Shown: piece by piece, positions 25,493 through 34,258 of the stretch
Layout: each line of letters opens with the position of its first letter
How positions within the stretch are numbered: position 1 is the first letter of the stretch
Origin: Paenibacillus flagellatus
GTDB taxonomy: Bacteria; Bacillota; Bacilli; Paenibacillales; NBRC-103111
Length of the DNA stretch: 64,000 nucleotides
Direction of reading: 5' to 3'
Assembly (NCBI RefSeq): GCF_003217775.1
Contig: NZ_QJVJ01000002.1
Location: forward strand, 496,001 to 560,000
Translations under genes and position numbers: made by a program
Notes under the pieces: generated by a model
Told to the model about the DNA's origin: nothing
The model's input: the letters and a program-made list of their open reading frames with translations, nothing else
The model's database searches: none

Positions 25493-26626
25493 ATGAACAT
25501 CCTGCAAGCGTTATTTTTTCCGCCGGAGCAGCCCGGCGGCGTATCGTCCATGGTTCCGTACATCCAGGAATCGTTTTTGGAGAAAGGCTGGGAAATGGAG
25601 CTGTTCTCGCTGCCGAAGCGGGTACGCTCCAAAGGCACGGAGGACGTCGAGTTCGAAACGTTCGACTGGCGCGCTTATGCCGGTCATCCCATCGTAGACA
25701 AATACATCCAAACGTACAAAGATTACGTCTGGTGGACGCGCATGCGCATCCGCAAATCGTACGATTTGATCCATGCCCATCATCCGATCGCCGGACTCGT
25801 CATGAAGCAGCTGTTTCCCGACACCCCGGTGCTGGTCACGATCCATTCCAGCTACGAGAAGGAGCTGACGCTCAACGGCAAAATCGCGCCGGGCGGTCCC
25901 GAGGAAACGTTCCTCACGTCTCTCTACGGGGAGCTCGAGCACCGGCTGGACGGCATCGTCACCGTGTCGCGGTCGTTCCAGACATACTTGTCCCGCTTCG
26001 TCCGGAACGGGGACGCCATCGGCGTCATCCCGAACGGCTTCGACGAAAGGCGGTTCCGCCCCGTCCCTCACGACAACGCGGTTCCGCAGCTCATATCCGT
26101 GTGCCGTCTCGTTCCGGCGAAAGGGCTCGATGTTTTGCTGCGGGCGTGCTCCGAGCTGAAGCGGCGGGGTCACCCGTTCGTGCTGCATCTGATCGGCGAC
26201 GGTCCGATTCGCGAGGAGCTGGAACGGCTCGCGGTCGAGCTGAACATTTACGAGGAGACGATTTTTTACGGCTATATGCTCCATCCCGAAGAGTTTATGC
26301 CGTTTTTCGACGTCTTCGTCCTGCCGTCCCGGGCCGAGGCGTTCGGCTCGGTGTTCGCGGAAGCGGCGCTGTGCTGCCTCGCCCTCGTCGGGACCGACGT
26401 CGGCGGCGTGGCCGAGCAGATCGACGACGGCGTGAACGGCCTGCTCGTTCCGGTCGACGATGTGGCGGCGCTGGCCGACGCGTTGGAGAAAGTCATGTCC
26501 GATCCGACCTACCGGTACCATATGGCGCGCTCCGCCTGGCTCAAGGCGAAAAGCACGTACGCGCTCAGCCGCGTCATCGATCAGCTGCAAAAGCTGTACG
26601 TTTCGCTCGGACGGGGGAAGCCGTAA
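25493..26626 (+). CDS. Glycosyltransferase family 4
   Basis: About 377 residues from ATG 25493 with GGGGAG about 10 nt upstream; earlier in-frame TTG 25472 and ATG 25475 lack one. A GT-B fold: N-terminal acceptor domain with the Gly loop in 'PPEQPGGVSSMVP', and C-terminal nucleotide-sugar domain with 'VCRLVPAKGLDVLL', 'LIGDGPIREEL' and the acidic site 'PSRAEAFGSVFAEAAL' (E-x7-E). It is a retaining transferase of the type that builds glycolipids or extracellular polysaccharide. Donor and acceptor are unknown. No sugar cluster surrounds it. Confidence 0.92.
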   Translation: MNILQALFFPPEQPGGVSSMVPYIQESFLEKGWEMELFSLPKRVRSKGTEDVEFETFDWRAYAGHPIVDKYIQTYKDYVWWTRMRIRKSYDLIHAHHPIAGLVMKQLFPDTPVLVTIHSSYEKELTLNGKIAPGGPEETFLTSLYGELEHRLDGIVTVSRSFQTYLSRFVRNGDAIGVIPNGFDERRFRPVPHDNAVPQLISVCRLVPAKGLDVLLRACSELKRRGHPFVLHLIGDGPIREELERLAVELNIYEETIFYGYMLHPEEFMPFFDVFVLPSRAEAFGSVFAEAALCCLALVGTDVGGVAEQIDDGVNGLLVPVDDVAALADALEKVMSDPTYRYHMARSAWLKAKSTYALSRVIDQLQKLYVSLGRGKP

Positions 26627-26703
26627 AAACGAGCCGAACGGTTGAAAGCCACCTGCCGGTCCGGTTCAATTGCCCTCATGGTAGCAAATTTCGCGAGAAA
26701 ATA

Positions 26704-26717
26704 CAAACATATGTTTG
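26704..26717. promoter_or_regulatory. 14-bp palindrome CAAACATATGTTTG
   Basis: A perfect palindrome between the glycosyltransferase stop codon and the following terminator. It resembles the LexA box of Firmicutes (CGAAC-N4-GTTCG) but lacks the GAAC/GTTC arms, so LexA binding is doubtful. Confidence 0.3.
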
Positions 26718-26739
26718 CGCGTATTGAGGTTGAAATCCG

Positions 26740-26777
26740 AAAAGCCCGCCCCGACCATCTCGGTCGGCGCGGGCTTT
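26740..26777. terminator. Bidirectional terminator
   Basis: AAAGCCCGC and GCGGGCTTTT enclose an inner GACC/GGTC hairpin. It lies between the convergent glycosyltransferase and aminopropyltransferase genes. Confidence 0.92.
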
Positions 26778-26782
26778 TCGCT

Positions 26783-28336
26783 TCAATAATGTTTCCAGCC
26801 TTCGTTGTAATACTCGATCAGGACGGGCCGGTTCATCGTATTGATCTCCAACCGGACGGGCTTGCCGCTTTCCGATAGGTCGGCATCCTGATCTTTGCCG
26901 AATTGGAACAAGCCGGGCAGCAGCTCCGTCTGCAAATAACGGGTGGCCGCCCGCAGTTCGATCGCGTGCACGTCGATCGGCCGCACGGACGCCAGCACGA
27001 ACCCCCAGTCGCCCATCGAAGGAATGTCGGCGTGATAAGGGTAGGTGTTCAGCCCCGTGCTCGCGATCGTACGGCCGATGCTCCAGTACGCCTTGGTCGA
27101 ATGGAAAGGGCTCGTCGCCTGAACGACGGCCGCCCCGTTGTCGGCCAGACGCGACCGCAGAATCGTATAAAACTCGCGGGTATACAGCTTGTTCAACGTC
27201 TCGTTATTCGGGTCGGGCAGATCGACGACGATGCCGTCGTACCGTTCCTCGCTCTCGGTCAAGAAGCGGTAGGCGTCGTCGTGGACGAGACGGACTCGGG
27301 CGTCGTCGAACGAGCGCCCGTTCAAGGCGGACAACAGCGGATCGTTCCGAACGAAGTCGACGAGCTCCCGGTCCAAATCGACCAACGTAATCCGTTCGAC
27401 GCCCTCATACTTCGCCAGCTCGCGAAGCGCGAGTCCGTCCCCTCCTCCCAGCACGAGAATGTGTTTTCGCAAAGGGCCGGAGCCCATCAGCGGATGAATC
27501 AGCGACTCGTGGTAACGGTATTCGTCCGCCGAAGAGAACTGCAAGCTTCCGTTCAAAAACAAGCGGAGGTCGTTCTCCTTTTTCGTGACGACGACGCGCT
27601 GATAATGGGTTTGAAACGATCGGATGACGGGGTCGCGATACAGCTTGCGCTCCCAATCCGACGCATACTTCTTCTCGCCGTACAGAAAGCCGAGCGCCAT
27701 TGCCGCAAGGCACGCGATGCCGATCGTCCGGTACAGCCTGTACCGCTGAAGCTCCTCGCGATAGGCGAACGTCATCCATAACCCGACCCCGACGTTGACG
27801 AACGCGACCAGAAACGCCGTTTTGATCAAGCCGAGCGACGGCCGGAGCCACAAGACGAACACGACGGTTCCGACCAGACTGCCGGCATAGTCGAAAAAAA
27901 GGATGCGGGCCGCGCTTTTGTTGAGCTGCAGGCCGACTTCGCTCGCCTTGCGGATCAGCAGAGGCAGCTCCACGCCGGTTAACGCGCCGATCAGGAAGGT
28001 GGCGGAAAATAGGAACAGCTGGGCGGTGACCGGGTCGAAGTGCGCCAGGCAAAAAAACAGCCAAAAGGTGGACGAGCCTCCGATCAGCGCGATCGCGTAC
28101 TCGATCAGCACGAATTTGGCCAAGAGCGAAGCGCCGAGCCGTTCGCTCCAGGCGGAGCCCGCACCCATGCCGCTCAAAAAAAGCCCGATCGTCAAGGCGT
28201 ACTGCTTGACGCCGTCTCCAAGCGCATAGCTGCCGGCCGCGCCGAGCAGCACCTCGAACACGATGCCGCAAATCGATACGATGGCGCTCGCCGTATAAAG
28301 CGGCCTCAAACGGGGGTGCGACCGATTCGTTTCCAT
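26783..28336 (-). CDS. Membrane-integrated aminopropyltransferase (spermidine synthase-like)
   Basis: 517 residues. Residues 1-225 hold about six or seven membrane helices ('ASAIVSICGIVFEVLLGAAG', 'TFLIGALTGVELPLLI'). Residues 260-490 are a SpeE-like Rossmann domain with 'QRVVVTKK', 'NGSLQFSSADEYRYHESL', the glycine loop 'ILVLGGGDGLALREL', the acidic 'ITLVDLDRELV' and the catalytic region 'IVVDLPDPNNETLNKLY'. SpeE enzymes move aminopropyl groups from decarboxylated SAM to a diamine; here the acceptor may be membrane-bound or different. It is last in a three-gene minus-strand operon with DUF350 and DUF4247. No SAM decarboxylase gene is in view. Confidence 0.9.
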   Translation of the reverse strand: METNRSHPRLRPLYTASAIVSICGIVFEVLLGAAGSYALGDGVKQYALTIGLFLSGMGAGSAWSERLGASLLAKFVLIEYAIALIGGSSTFWLFFCLAHFDPVTAQLFLFSATFLIGALTGVELPLLIRKASEVGLQLNKSAARILFFDYAGSLVGTVVFVLWLRPSLGLIKTAFLVAFVNVGVGLWMTFAYREELQRYRLYRTIGIACLAAMALGFLYGEKKYASDWERKLYRDPVIRSFQTHYQRVVVTKKENDLRLFLNGSLQFSSADEYRYHESLIHPLMGSGPLRKHILVLGGGDGLALRELAKYEGVERITLVDLDRELVDFVRNDPLLSALNGRSFDDARVRLVHDDAYRFLTESEERYDGIVVDLPDPNNETLNKLYTREFYTILRSRLADNGAAVVQATSPFHSTKAYWSIGRTIASTGLNTYPYHADIPSMGDWGFVLASVRPIDVHAIELRAATRYLQTELLPGLFQFGKDQDADLSESGKPVRLEINTMNRPVLIEYYNEGWKHY

Positions 28337-28346
28337 GCGTCCCCCG

Positions 28347-28739
28347 TCAAGTTATGCTGGCGCCGACGATATAGGAAAACCCGATGGACAAAAAGGCGGA
28401 CAGCAGCCCGACCGCGCGGTTGTCCTTGCCGATCTCCTCGTCGACGCGGATCGTTCTCGTCAAAAATTCGAAGATGTAATAGGTCAACACGAGGAAGAAA
28501 AAGCCCAATACGCCCCACACGAGCGTCTCGCCGAGCGAGTCGTTATGCTCGATCGAATAGCGGAATATGTTGCAGATGCCGAGCAGCTTCCCGCCCGTCG
28601 CCAGGGCAACGGAAACGTTGCCTTTTTTGATCTCTTCCCAATCCTTGTATTTGGTCACCAGTTCGAATACGTACAGAAACACGACGATGCACGCCGCGGA
28701 TACGACGTAATACACGAGCGTATACAGATAGGGATTCAT
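28347..28739 (-). CDS. DUF350 membrane protein (UPF0719 family)
   Basis: About 130 residues starting 'MNPYLYTLVYYVVSAACIVV'. Four membrane helices in two DUF350 repeats: 'FELVTKYKDWEEIKKGNVSV' with 'LATGGKLLGI' in the first, and 'FEFLTRTIRVDEEIGKDNRA' with 'AFLSIGFSYIVG' in the second. The family's function is unknown. It lies 10 bp upstream of the aminopropyltransferase gene and 19 bp downstream of the DUF4247 gene. The longer frame in front overlaps that gene and is not coding. Confidence 0.9.
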   Translation of the reverse strand: MNPYLYTLVYYVVSAACIVVFLYVFELVTKYKDWEEIKKGNVSVALATGGKLLGICNIFRYSIEHNDSLGETLVWGVLGFFFLVLTYYIFEFLTRTIRVDEEIGKDNRAVGLLSAFLSIGFSYIVGASIT

Positions 28740-28758
28740 CGCTTCAACCGCCTTTGCG

Positions 28759-29340
28759 CTATTTTCCTTCGTCCGGTCCGCCGCCGCGATCCGGCACGTA
28801 GCCGCTCGATTCGAACAAGACGAGGTGCTCGGGCTGCACGACCGGCGCGTACCGTCCTTTCGAGTCGATAAATCCTTCATACCGGGAAAGATCGTTCAAG
28901 GGCCCCCAACGATGCTCGATTTCCGCCCGTACGCCGTGAGACTCCAACGGCTCGCCGCGCACCGCGTTGCGGACGAATTGCTTTCCCGACACTTCGATCC
29001 AGACGACGCCCGGCGCTTGCGGGTCCGCATGCACCCATACGAGATCTTTCGGGTACAGCAGCAAAACCCGGCTGTCGCTCGCTTCTCCCGTCGCTTCCGG
29101 CTCAACCCAGCCGGCGAGCTGCTCCGTTATCTGCTGGACGGAACTGTCCTTCACCCGGTAGATCTTGGACATGTTGTCGCTTTTGCCGTCGAACGCGATT
29201 TGGGGATGACCTATATCCTTAAGAAAATACGAATCTTCGATCTTTTGGCGGATTCTCGTATCCAGGATCTCTTTGCCGGCAATAAACAATAAATAGGCCA
29301 CAAACCCGACGACGACCGACCAAGCGATCGTTTTGAACAC
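28759..29340 (-). CDS. DUF4247 family protein, exported
   Basis: About 193 residues from GTG 29340, preceded by AGGAGG at about 12 nt. One N-terminal membrane helix ('IAWSVVVGFVAYLLFIAG') is followed by an extracytoplasmic domain with 'IRQKIEDSYFLKDI', 'IYRVKDSSVQQITEQLAG', 'RVLLLYPKDLVWVHAD' and 'IEVSGKQFVRN', matching DUF4247 as I know it. First gene of the triad with DUF350 and the membrane aminopropyltransferase. Function unknown; the gene pairing is the main clue. Confidence 0.8.
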   Translation of the reverse strand: MFKTIAWSVVVGFVAYLLFIAGKEILDTRIRQKIEDSYFLKDIGHPQIAFDGKSDNMSKIYRVKDSSVQQITEQLAGWVEPEATGEASDSRVLLLYPKDLVWVHADPQAPGVVWIEVSGKQFVRNAVRGEPLESHGVRAEIEHRWGPLNDLSRYEGFIDSKGRYAPVVQPEHLVLFESSGYVPDRGGGPDEGK

Positions 29341-29605
29341 GTGAGGTCGCTCCCTCCTTTCAGCAAATGCCAAACGTTATTATTTTCCAATAAAACGGAT
29401 CGTCTGGCAATACAAAAATTGACAAAATTTGATCCGCGTGCATCAAGGACGCCGGTACTTTCGATCTATGCACCCCGATCGGTTCGTGCGGCATGCGGCA
29501 ACGAACGGCCGGGAGAAGGGAACGCTTGTGCGCATGGAACATCCTCTGTACAATGGGAGGAGAACAAAAGCGAGCACTACACGATCAACGCGGAGGTGCG
29601 ATCCG

Positions 29606-30901
29606 TTGAAACCGTTTCGGTTCATTCATGCGGCCGATCTTCATCTGGACAGCCCGTTCAAAGGACTGTCCGCGCTGCCGTCCGCCGTCCGCGATACGGT
29701 GCGGGAGTCGACGTTCGTCGCGCTCGGGCGGCTCGTCGAGACGGCGATCGCGGAGCGGGCCGCTTTCGTCGTCGTCGCCGGCGACATATACGACTCGTCC
29801 GACCGCTCGCTGCGGGCGCAGCTTCGGTTTCAGCGCGCCGTGGAGACGTTGGCCGAGCGGGGCATCCCCGTCTATGCGGTACACGGCAATCACGATCCGG
29901 ACGACGGGCGGAAGGCGGCGCTGCGCTGGCCGGATGCGGTCCGGTTTTTCTCGTCCGCCGAGGCGGAATGCTTTGCGGTGACCGACCCGGTCCGGGGCGA
30001 CCTGGCGTACGTGCACGGCTGGTCGTATCCGACGGCCGCCGTGACCGACAACCCGCTGCCGCGGTTCGGACGTCCCCGTCCGGGGGCGTTCAATATCGGG
30101 CTGCTGCACGCGAACGTGGACGGCGACGCGGACCACGACAACTATGCGCCGTGCTCGAGACGGGAGCTGGCGACGGCCGGCTTCGACTATTGGGCGCTCG
30201 GCCATATTCACGCGCGCCGCTCGTGGGGCGAACGCCCCTCCATCGTATACCCGGGCAACCTGCAGGGCAGAAGCGTCCGCGAGACCGGCCCGAAAGGCTG
30301 CTGCATCGTCGACGTCACGGCCTCGGGCAACGTCTCGGTCCGGTTCCGGGCCGCGGACGCCGTCCGCTGGTTCGCCGCGGACGTGCCGATCGACGGCGTG
30401 ACGGGCGAGCAGGAGCTGCGCGACCGGCTCGAGGCGAAGATGCGCGAATGCGAGGAAGAGGCGGAAGGACGTCCCTCGATCGTCCGGTTCCGCCTCGCGG
30501 GGCGCGGCGCGCTGCATCGCGCGCTGCGTCGGCCGGGCATGCTGCAGGAGCTGGCCGAGGAGCTGCGGGAGCCGGAGCGGAGAAGGGCGGAGGCCGGAGC
30601 GGGGGAGCCGTTCGTCTGGATCGAGTCGATCCAGGCGCGGACCGCCTCCGAGCTCGATTTGCGGCAGGCGGCCGGCCGCAACGCGTTTCTCGGCGATTTG
30701 CTGCAGCTGTCCGCCGCCTTGGCGGCCGACGAGGCGGCGTGGAGGACGTTCCGCGACGAGGCGCTCCGCCCGATGGCCGACCATCCGAAGCTGGGCGCGC
30801 TGCTCGCCTCGATGGCCGAGGAGGAGCGCGAACAATGGCTGGCGGAGGCGGAGTCGCTGGCGGCCGAACTTGTCGCCGAAGAGGAGGGATGGGACGAATG
30901 A
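29606..30901 (+). CDS. yhaO: Metallophosphoesterase, YhaO/SbcD-like DNA repair exonuclease
   Basis: About 431 residues from TTG 29606 with GGAGGTG 7 nt upstream. Metallophosphatase motifs are complete: 'FIHAADLHLDSPF' (D-x-H), 'VVVAGDIYDSSD' (GD), 'VYAVHGNHDPDDG' (GNHD), 'LLHANVDG' and 'WALGHIHARR' (GHxH). A C-terminal regulatory segment follows. By analogy with Mre11/SbcD it would cut DNA with Mn2+, in complex with the coiled-coil ATPase encoded by the next gene. The two genes overlap by 4 bp (ATGA). Confidence 0.93.
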   Translation: MKPFRFIHAADLHLDSPFKGLSALPSAVRDTVRESTFVALGRLVETAIAERAAFVVVAGDIYDSSDRSLRAQLRFQRAVETLAERGIPVYAVHGNHDPDDGRKAALRWPDAVRFFSSAEAECFAVTDPVRGDLAYVHGWSYPTAAVTDNPLPRFGRPRPGAFNIGLLHANVDGDADHDNYAPCSRRELATAGFDYWALGHIHARRSWGERPSIVYPGNLQGRSVRETGPKGCCIVDVTASGNVSVRFRAADAVRWFAADVPIDGVTGEQELRDRLEAKMRECEEEAEGRPSIVRFRLAGRGALHRALRRPGMLQELAEELREPERRRAEAGAGEPFVWIESIQARTASELDLRQAAGRNAFLGDLLQLSAALAADEAAWRTFRDEALRPMADHPKLGALLASMAEEEREQWLAEAESLAAELVAEEEGWDE

Positions 30902-32409
30902 ACGTGCGCGACATCCGAATCGACGCGTTCGGCGCGCTGAAGGACCGCCGATTCGCTCCCGAAGGGCCGGCGACGCTGTTTTACGGCCCGAACGAAGCCG
31001 GGAAAAGCACGCTCATGGGCTTCATCCGCGCCGTCCTGTTCGGTTTGCCCCGTTCCCCCGCTTTCGAGCGGCACGAACCGCCAAGTGGGGGGCCCTACGG
31101 GGGATCGCTGGTCATCGAGCTGCCGGACGGCACGTCGTACCGCGTCGAGCGGACGTTTTACGGCGAGTCCGCATCGGGGCGGGGCAAGCACGGTATGGGC
31201 CGGGTACGGCTGACCCGGCTTGACGCGGGCGCGGACGGGAACGTCGCTGCATCGGCTTCCGGGGGAGCCGGGGACGAGGCGCTGCTGAAGGCGCTTCTCG
31301 GGGGCGTGCAGGGGGAGCTGTTCCGCAGCGTGTTCGCGTTCGGACTCGGCGAGCTGCAGGAGCTCGGCACGCTCCAATCCGAGGAGGTGGCGGGGTTTCT
31401 GTACAGCGCCGGCTGGGGGGCGGGCGGAGCGGCTATCGCCGCTGCGGAGAAGCGTCTGGCGCAGGAGATGGACCGTCTGTACCGGCCGCGGGGCAAAAAC
31501 CAGGACATCCCGCAGCTCGTCAAGCGATGGGAGGACGAGCTCGGCGGTTTGCGGCGAAGCAAGGACGACTTGTCGCGCTACGCGGCCATGAAGGACGAGC
31601 TGGAGCGGCTGGACCGCGACATCCTCGAAGCGGACGAAGCGATGCGCCGCGACCGGGAATCGTCACAGCGCGTCGACCGTTGGCGGAGAGCGCGCGAGCA
31701 CGGCTTGCGCCGGCGCGAAGTGGTACGGCAGCTGAGCGGGCTTCCGGCGTTCGACCGCTTTCCCGAGGAGGCGCTCGCCCGCTTCGAGGCGAGGAGCGCG
31801 GATCGGGAACGGTGGACGGAGGAGCTTCGCGAACGCGAGGAGAAGCTGGCGGCGATCGAACGGTCGCTGGACGGAATCCGGGTCGACGAGCCGGCTCTCG
31901 ACGCCCGGCCGAAGCTGGAGGCGCTGCTCGAGCGGGCGGGCTTGTACCGCGAAGCGAAAGCGGCCGCCGCCCGGGAAAGCGCGGAGGCCGACGCGGCCGA
32001 GCGCGAAGCGGCGCAGACGGCGGCCCGGCTCGGCGGCGGCTGGACGGCGGCGGAGCTCGCGGCTTACCCGCTGCCGGTGTCCGACCGGGAGCGGGTGCGC
32101 GAAGCGAAGGCGCGCCTCGCCGCGCTCGCCCGGGAGGCGGAGCTCGCCCGCGCCGAGGACGAGCGCGCGGCCGGCGAGCTGGCGGCGGCGAAGCGGCGCG
32201 CGGCGCTCGCCCGCGAGGCGCTCGCCGCGGCCGAAGCGGACGCGCCGCCGGACTGGGAGCCGTCCGCGGAAGCGATGCGGCGCAAGCTCGCGCTCCGGCC
32301 GCCGGCTCCGGAAGCCGCTTCCGCTTCGCCGCCGCGCTGCCGGCCGCAGCCGCCGTCGTCGTGCCCGCGCTGCTCTGGCTGCGCGACGACGCCGTGCTGG
32401 CGGCGGTGA
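30898..32409 (+). CDS. yhaN: YhaN-like SMC/Rad50-type ATPase, N-terminal part (frame-disrupted gene)
   Basis: 503 residues in this frame. The ATP-binding head begins 'MNVRDIRIDAFGALKD' with Walker A 'FYGPNEAGKSTLMGF' and the conserved 'FRSVFAFGLGELQEL'. From residue about 200 a Glu/Arg/Ala-rich coiled coil runs on. Around nt 32270-32330 the meaning changes frame: this frame decays into Pro/Ser/Cys-rich sequence and stops at 32409, while the membrane-like middle segment and the rest of the coiled coil continue in the -1 frame. The start overlaps the yhaO stop (ATGA). The whole gene would span 30898-34052, the expected size for YhaN (about 1050 residues). Confidence 0.85.
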   Translation: MNVRDIRIDAFGALKDRRFAPEGPATLFYGPNEAGKSTLMGFIRAVLFGLPRSPAFERHEPPSGGPYGGSLVIELPDGTSYRVERTFYGESASGRGKHGMGRVRLTRLDAGADGNVAASASGGAGDEALLKALLGGVQGELFRSVFAFGLGELQELGTLQSEEVAGFLYSAGWGAGGAAIAAAEKRLAQEMDRLYRPRGKNQDIPQLVKRWEDELGGLRRSKDDLSRYAAMKDELERLDRDILEADEAMRRDRESSQRVDRWRRAREHGLRRREVVRQLSGLPAFDRFPEEALARFEARSADRERWTEELREREEKLAAIERSLDGIRVDEPALDARPKLEALLERAGLYREAKAAAARESAEADAAEREAAQTAARLGGGWTAAELAAYPLPVSDRERVREAKARLAALAREAELARAEDERAAGELAAAKRRAALAREALAAAEADAPPDWEPSAEAMRRKLALRPPAPEAASASPPRCRPQPPSSCPRCSGCATTPCWRR

Positions 32410-34052
32410 CGCTGCTGCTGTTCGCGGGCACGGCCGCGCTGCTGTGGCGGCGCCCGAGCGGCGCGGGCGGCCCGGCCGCGCCGGGCAGCGCCGACGGCGA
32501 CGGCGGCCGCGACGCGGAGCCGTTCGCCGAGGAGCGGCGCGCGCTGCTGCGGCAGCTCGAGCAGCTGGAGCGCGTCGTGCGGGAGCGGACGCGCGGATGG
32601 CGGCTGTCCGCTACCGCGGCGCGGCAAGCGGCGGCGGCGGACGACGCGGCCGGCTCCACCGACCCCGGCGGCGATCCGCTGCCGGAAGGGTGGATGCACG
32701 AGGCGCGCGACGCCGCGGAGCGATGGCTGGCCGCGAGAAGCGCGGCGGACGAGCTTCGGCGCAAGCTGGAGGAGGCGTCCGCCGCCGAAGCGGCTCGGCG
32801 GGCGGAAGCGGACGAGGCGGCCGCCCGCCGCGGCGAGGCGGAGAAGCGTCTCGCGGCGTGGCGCGACGATTGGCAGCGGTGGCTGCGCGATCGCCGCTTC
32901 CCGCCGGAGCTGAGCCCGGACGGCGCGGCGGAATGGCTCGCGCTCGCCGAGCGGGGCAAGCAGCAGCTGCGGCGCCGCGACGAAAGCCGGCTGCGCGCGA
33001 ACGCATTCGCGGCGGAGGCCGAGTCGTTCGAGCGCGACGCGGCCGCCGTCTGCGGCCCGGACGCCGAGGCCGACCCGCTGCTCGCGCTGAAGCGGAGCAT
33101 AGCGCGAGCCGAGGAAGCGGCGGCGCTTCTCGCGGAGCGGGAGCGGCTCGCGCGGGAGGCGGCGGCGCTGCGCGTCGAGGCCGCGGCGCGCCGGGACAAG
33201 CTCGATCGCGTCCGCGCGCGCATCGGCGAGCTGTGGAGCGAAGCCGGCGCCGACACGGAGGAGCGGTTCCGCGAGCGCGTCCGGCTGCACGCCGAGCGGG
33301 AGCGGCTGCTCCGCGAGCGTGCGGAGCTCGAGGCGACGCTCGACTCGATGCTCGGCGCGGACGAGCGCGACGATGCCGAGCGCGCGATGCTGCGTCCGCC
33401 GGAGGAGCTGGAGGGCGAGCTGGCCCGGCTCGCGGACTCGATCGCCGGGACGGAGCGCCGGCTCGACGCGCTGCGCGACCGGCGCGGCCGGCTGCGCAAC
33501 GAGATGGAGAAGCTCGAGGCCGGCGAGGAGCACGCCGAGAAGCTGCTCCGCGTCCAAGAGACCGAAGCGGAGCTGCGTCAGCTGGCCCGCCGATGGGCGG
33601 TCGGCGCGCTGGCGTCGGCGCTGTTCGGGCGGACGCGGTCGCTGTACGAAACCGAGCGGCAGCCCGCCGTGCTCCGACGGGCGTCCGCCTACGCGTCCGC
33701 CATGACCGGCGGCCGGTACGTCCGCATCGTCGCCCCGGTCGGGGAGAAGCGGCTTGTCGCCGTCACGGGCGACGGGGAGGCGGTCGACTCGTCCCGGCTC
33801 AGCCGGGGGGCGGCGGAGCAGCTGTATTTGGCGATGCGGTTCGCCTTGGCCGACGAGACGGCGCCGGCGGCATCGCTGCCGTTCGTCCTCGACGACGTCT
33901 TCGTCAACTTCGACGGGGAGCGGCTCCGGCGCTGCCTGGAGCTGGTTCCGTCGCTCGCGGAGCGGCGGCAGGTGCTGCTGTTCACGTGCCACGAGCACGT
34001 CGCGAGCGCCGCGGCGGCCGTCATCCCGGGGCTGCAGACGGTGCGGCTGTGA
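32301..34052 (+). CDS. yhaN: YhaN-like ATPase, C-terminal part (no own start; frame -1 to the N-terminal part)
   Basis: The frame is open from upstream (31527), but homologous sequence starts near 32310: hydrophobic pair 'AAAAVVVPALLWL' and 'AAVTLLLFAGTAALLW', the central segment of YhaN. A coiled coil of about 400 residues follows, then the C-terminal head with the ABC signature 'SSRLSRGAAEQLYLAMRFAL', Walker B 'LPFVLDDVFVNFD' and a switch His in 'LLFTCHEHV'. No ribosome site is present at the junction. A one-base deletion, a sequencing error in very GC-rich DNA or a -1 frameshift would explain it; I see no slippery heptamer. Confidence 0.8.
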   Translation, partial: AGSGSRFRFAAALPAAAAVVVPALLWLRDDAVLAAVTLLLFAGTAALLWRRPSGAGGPAAPGSADGDGGRDAEPFAEERRALLRQLEQLERVVRERTRGWRLSATAARQAAAADDAAGSTDPGGDPLPEGWMHEARDAAERWLAARSAADELRRKLEEASAAEAARRAEADEAAARRGEAEKRLAAWRDDWQRWLRDRRFPPELSPDGAAEWLALAERGKQQLRRRDESRLRANAFAAEAESFERDAAAVCGPDAEADPLLALKRSIARAEEAAALLAERERLAREAAALRVEAAARRDKLDRVRARIGELWSEAGADTEERFRERVRLHAERERLLRERAELEATLDSMLGADERDDAERAMLRPPEELEGELARLADSIAGTERRLDALRDRRGRLRNEMEKLEAGEEHAEKLLRVQETEAELRQLARRWAVGALASALFGRTRSLYETERQPAVLRRASAYASAMTGGRYVRIVAPVGEKRLVAVTGDGEAVDSSRLSRGAAEQLYLAMRFALADETAPAASLPFVLDDVFVNFDGERLRRCLELVPSLAERRQVLLFTCHEHVASAAAAVIPGLQTVRL

Positions 34053-34148
34053 GCCGGCCGCAAGCCGGTCCCTTTGCCTACGGCTGCGGCCGCCGGGTCG
34101 TCGTGCGTTCGGCCGTCCGCGCTCTCCCGTTTGGCGCCCGAAATGTCG

Positions 34149-34196
34149 AAAAAGCCTTTGCTCCGTGTACGGCGTGTACGGGTTCAAAGGCTTTTT
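34149..34196. terminator. Bidirectional terminator
   Basis: AAAAAGCCTTTG and CAAAGGCTTTTT form a 12-bp stem around an inner GTGTACGGCGTGTAC segment. It ends yhaN and the convergent EamA gene. Confidence 0.92.
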
Positions 34197-34258
34197 CGTT
34201 GTTGCGAGTGCCGGATACGAGCCGCGATCCAAAAGGGCGGCGATAACGGACACACCGT

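Noticed and set aside
26704-26717. LexA box
   Set aside because: The palindrome is CAAAC-N4-GTTTG; the GAAC/GTTC arms that LexA needs are changed, and it is downstream of a gene rather than at a promoter.
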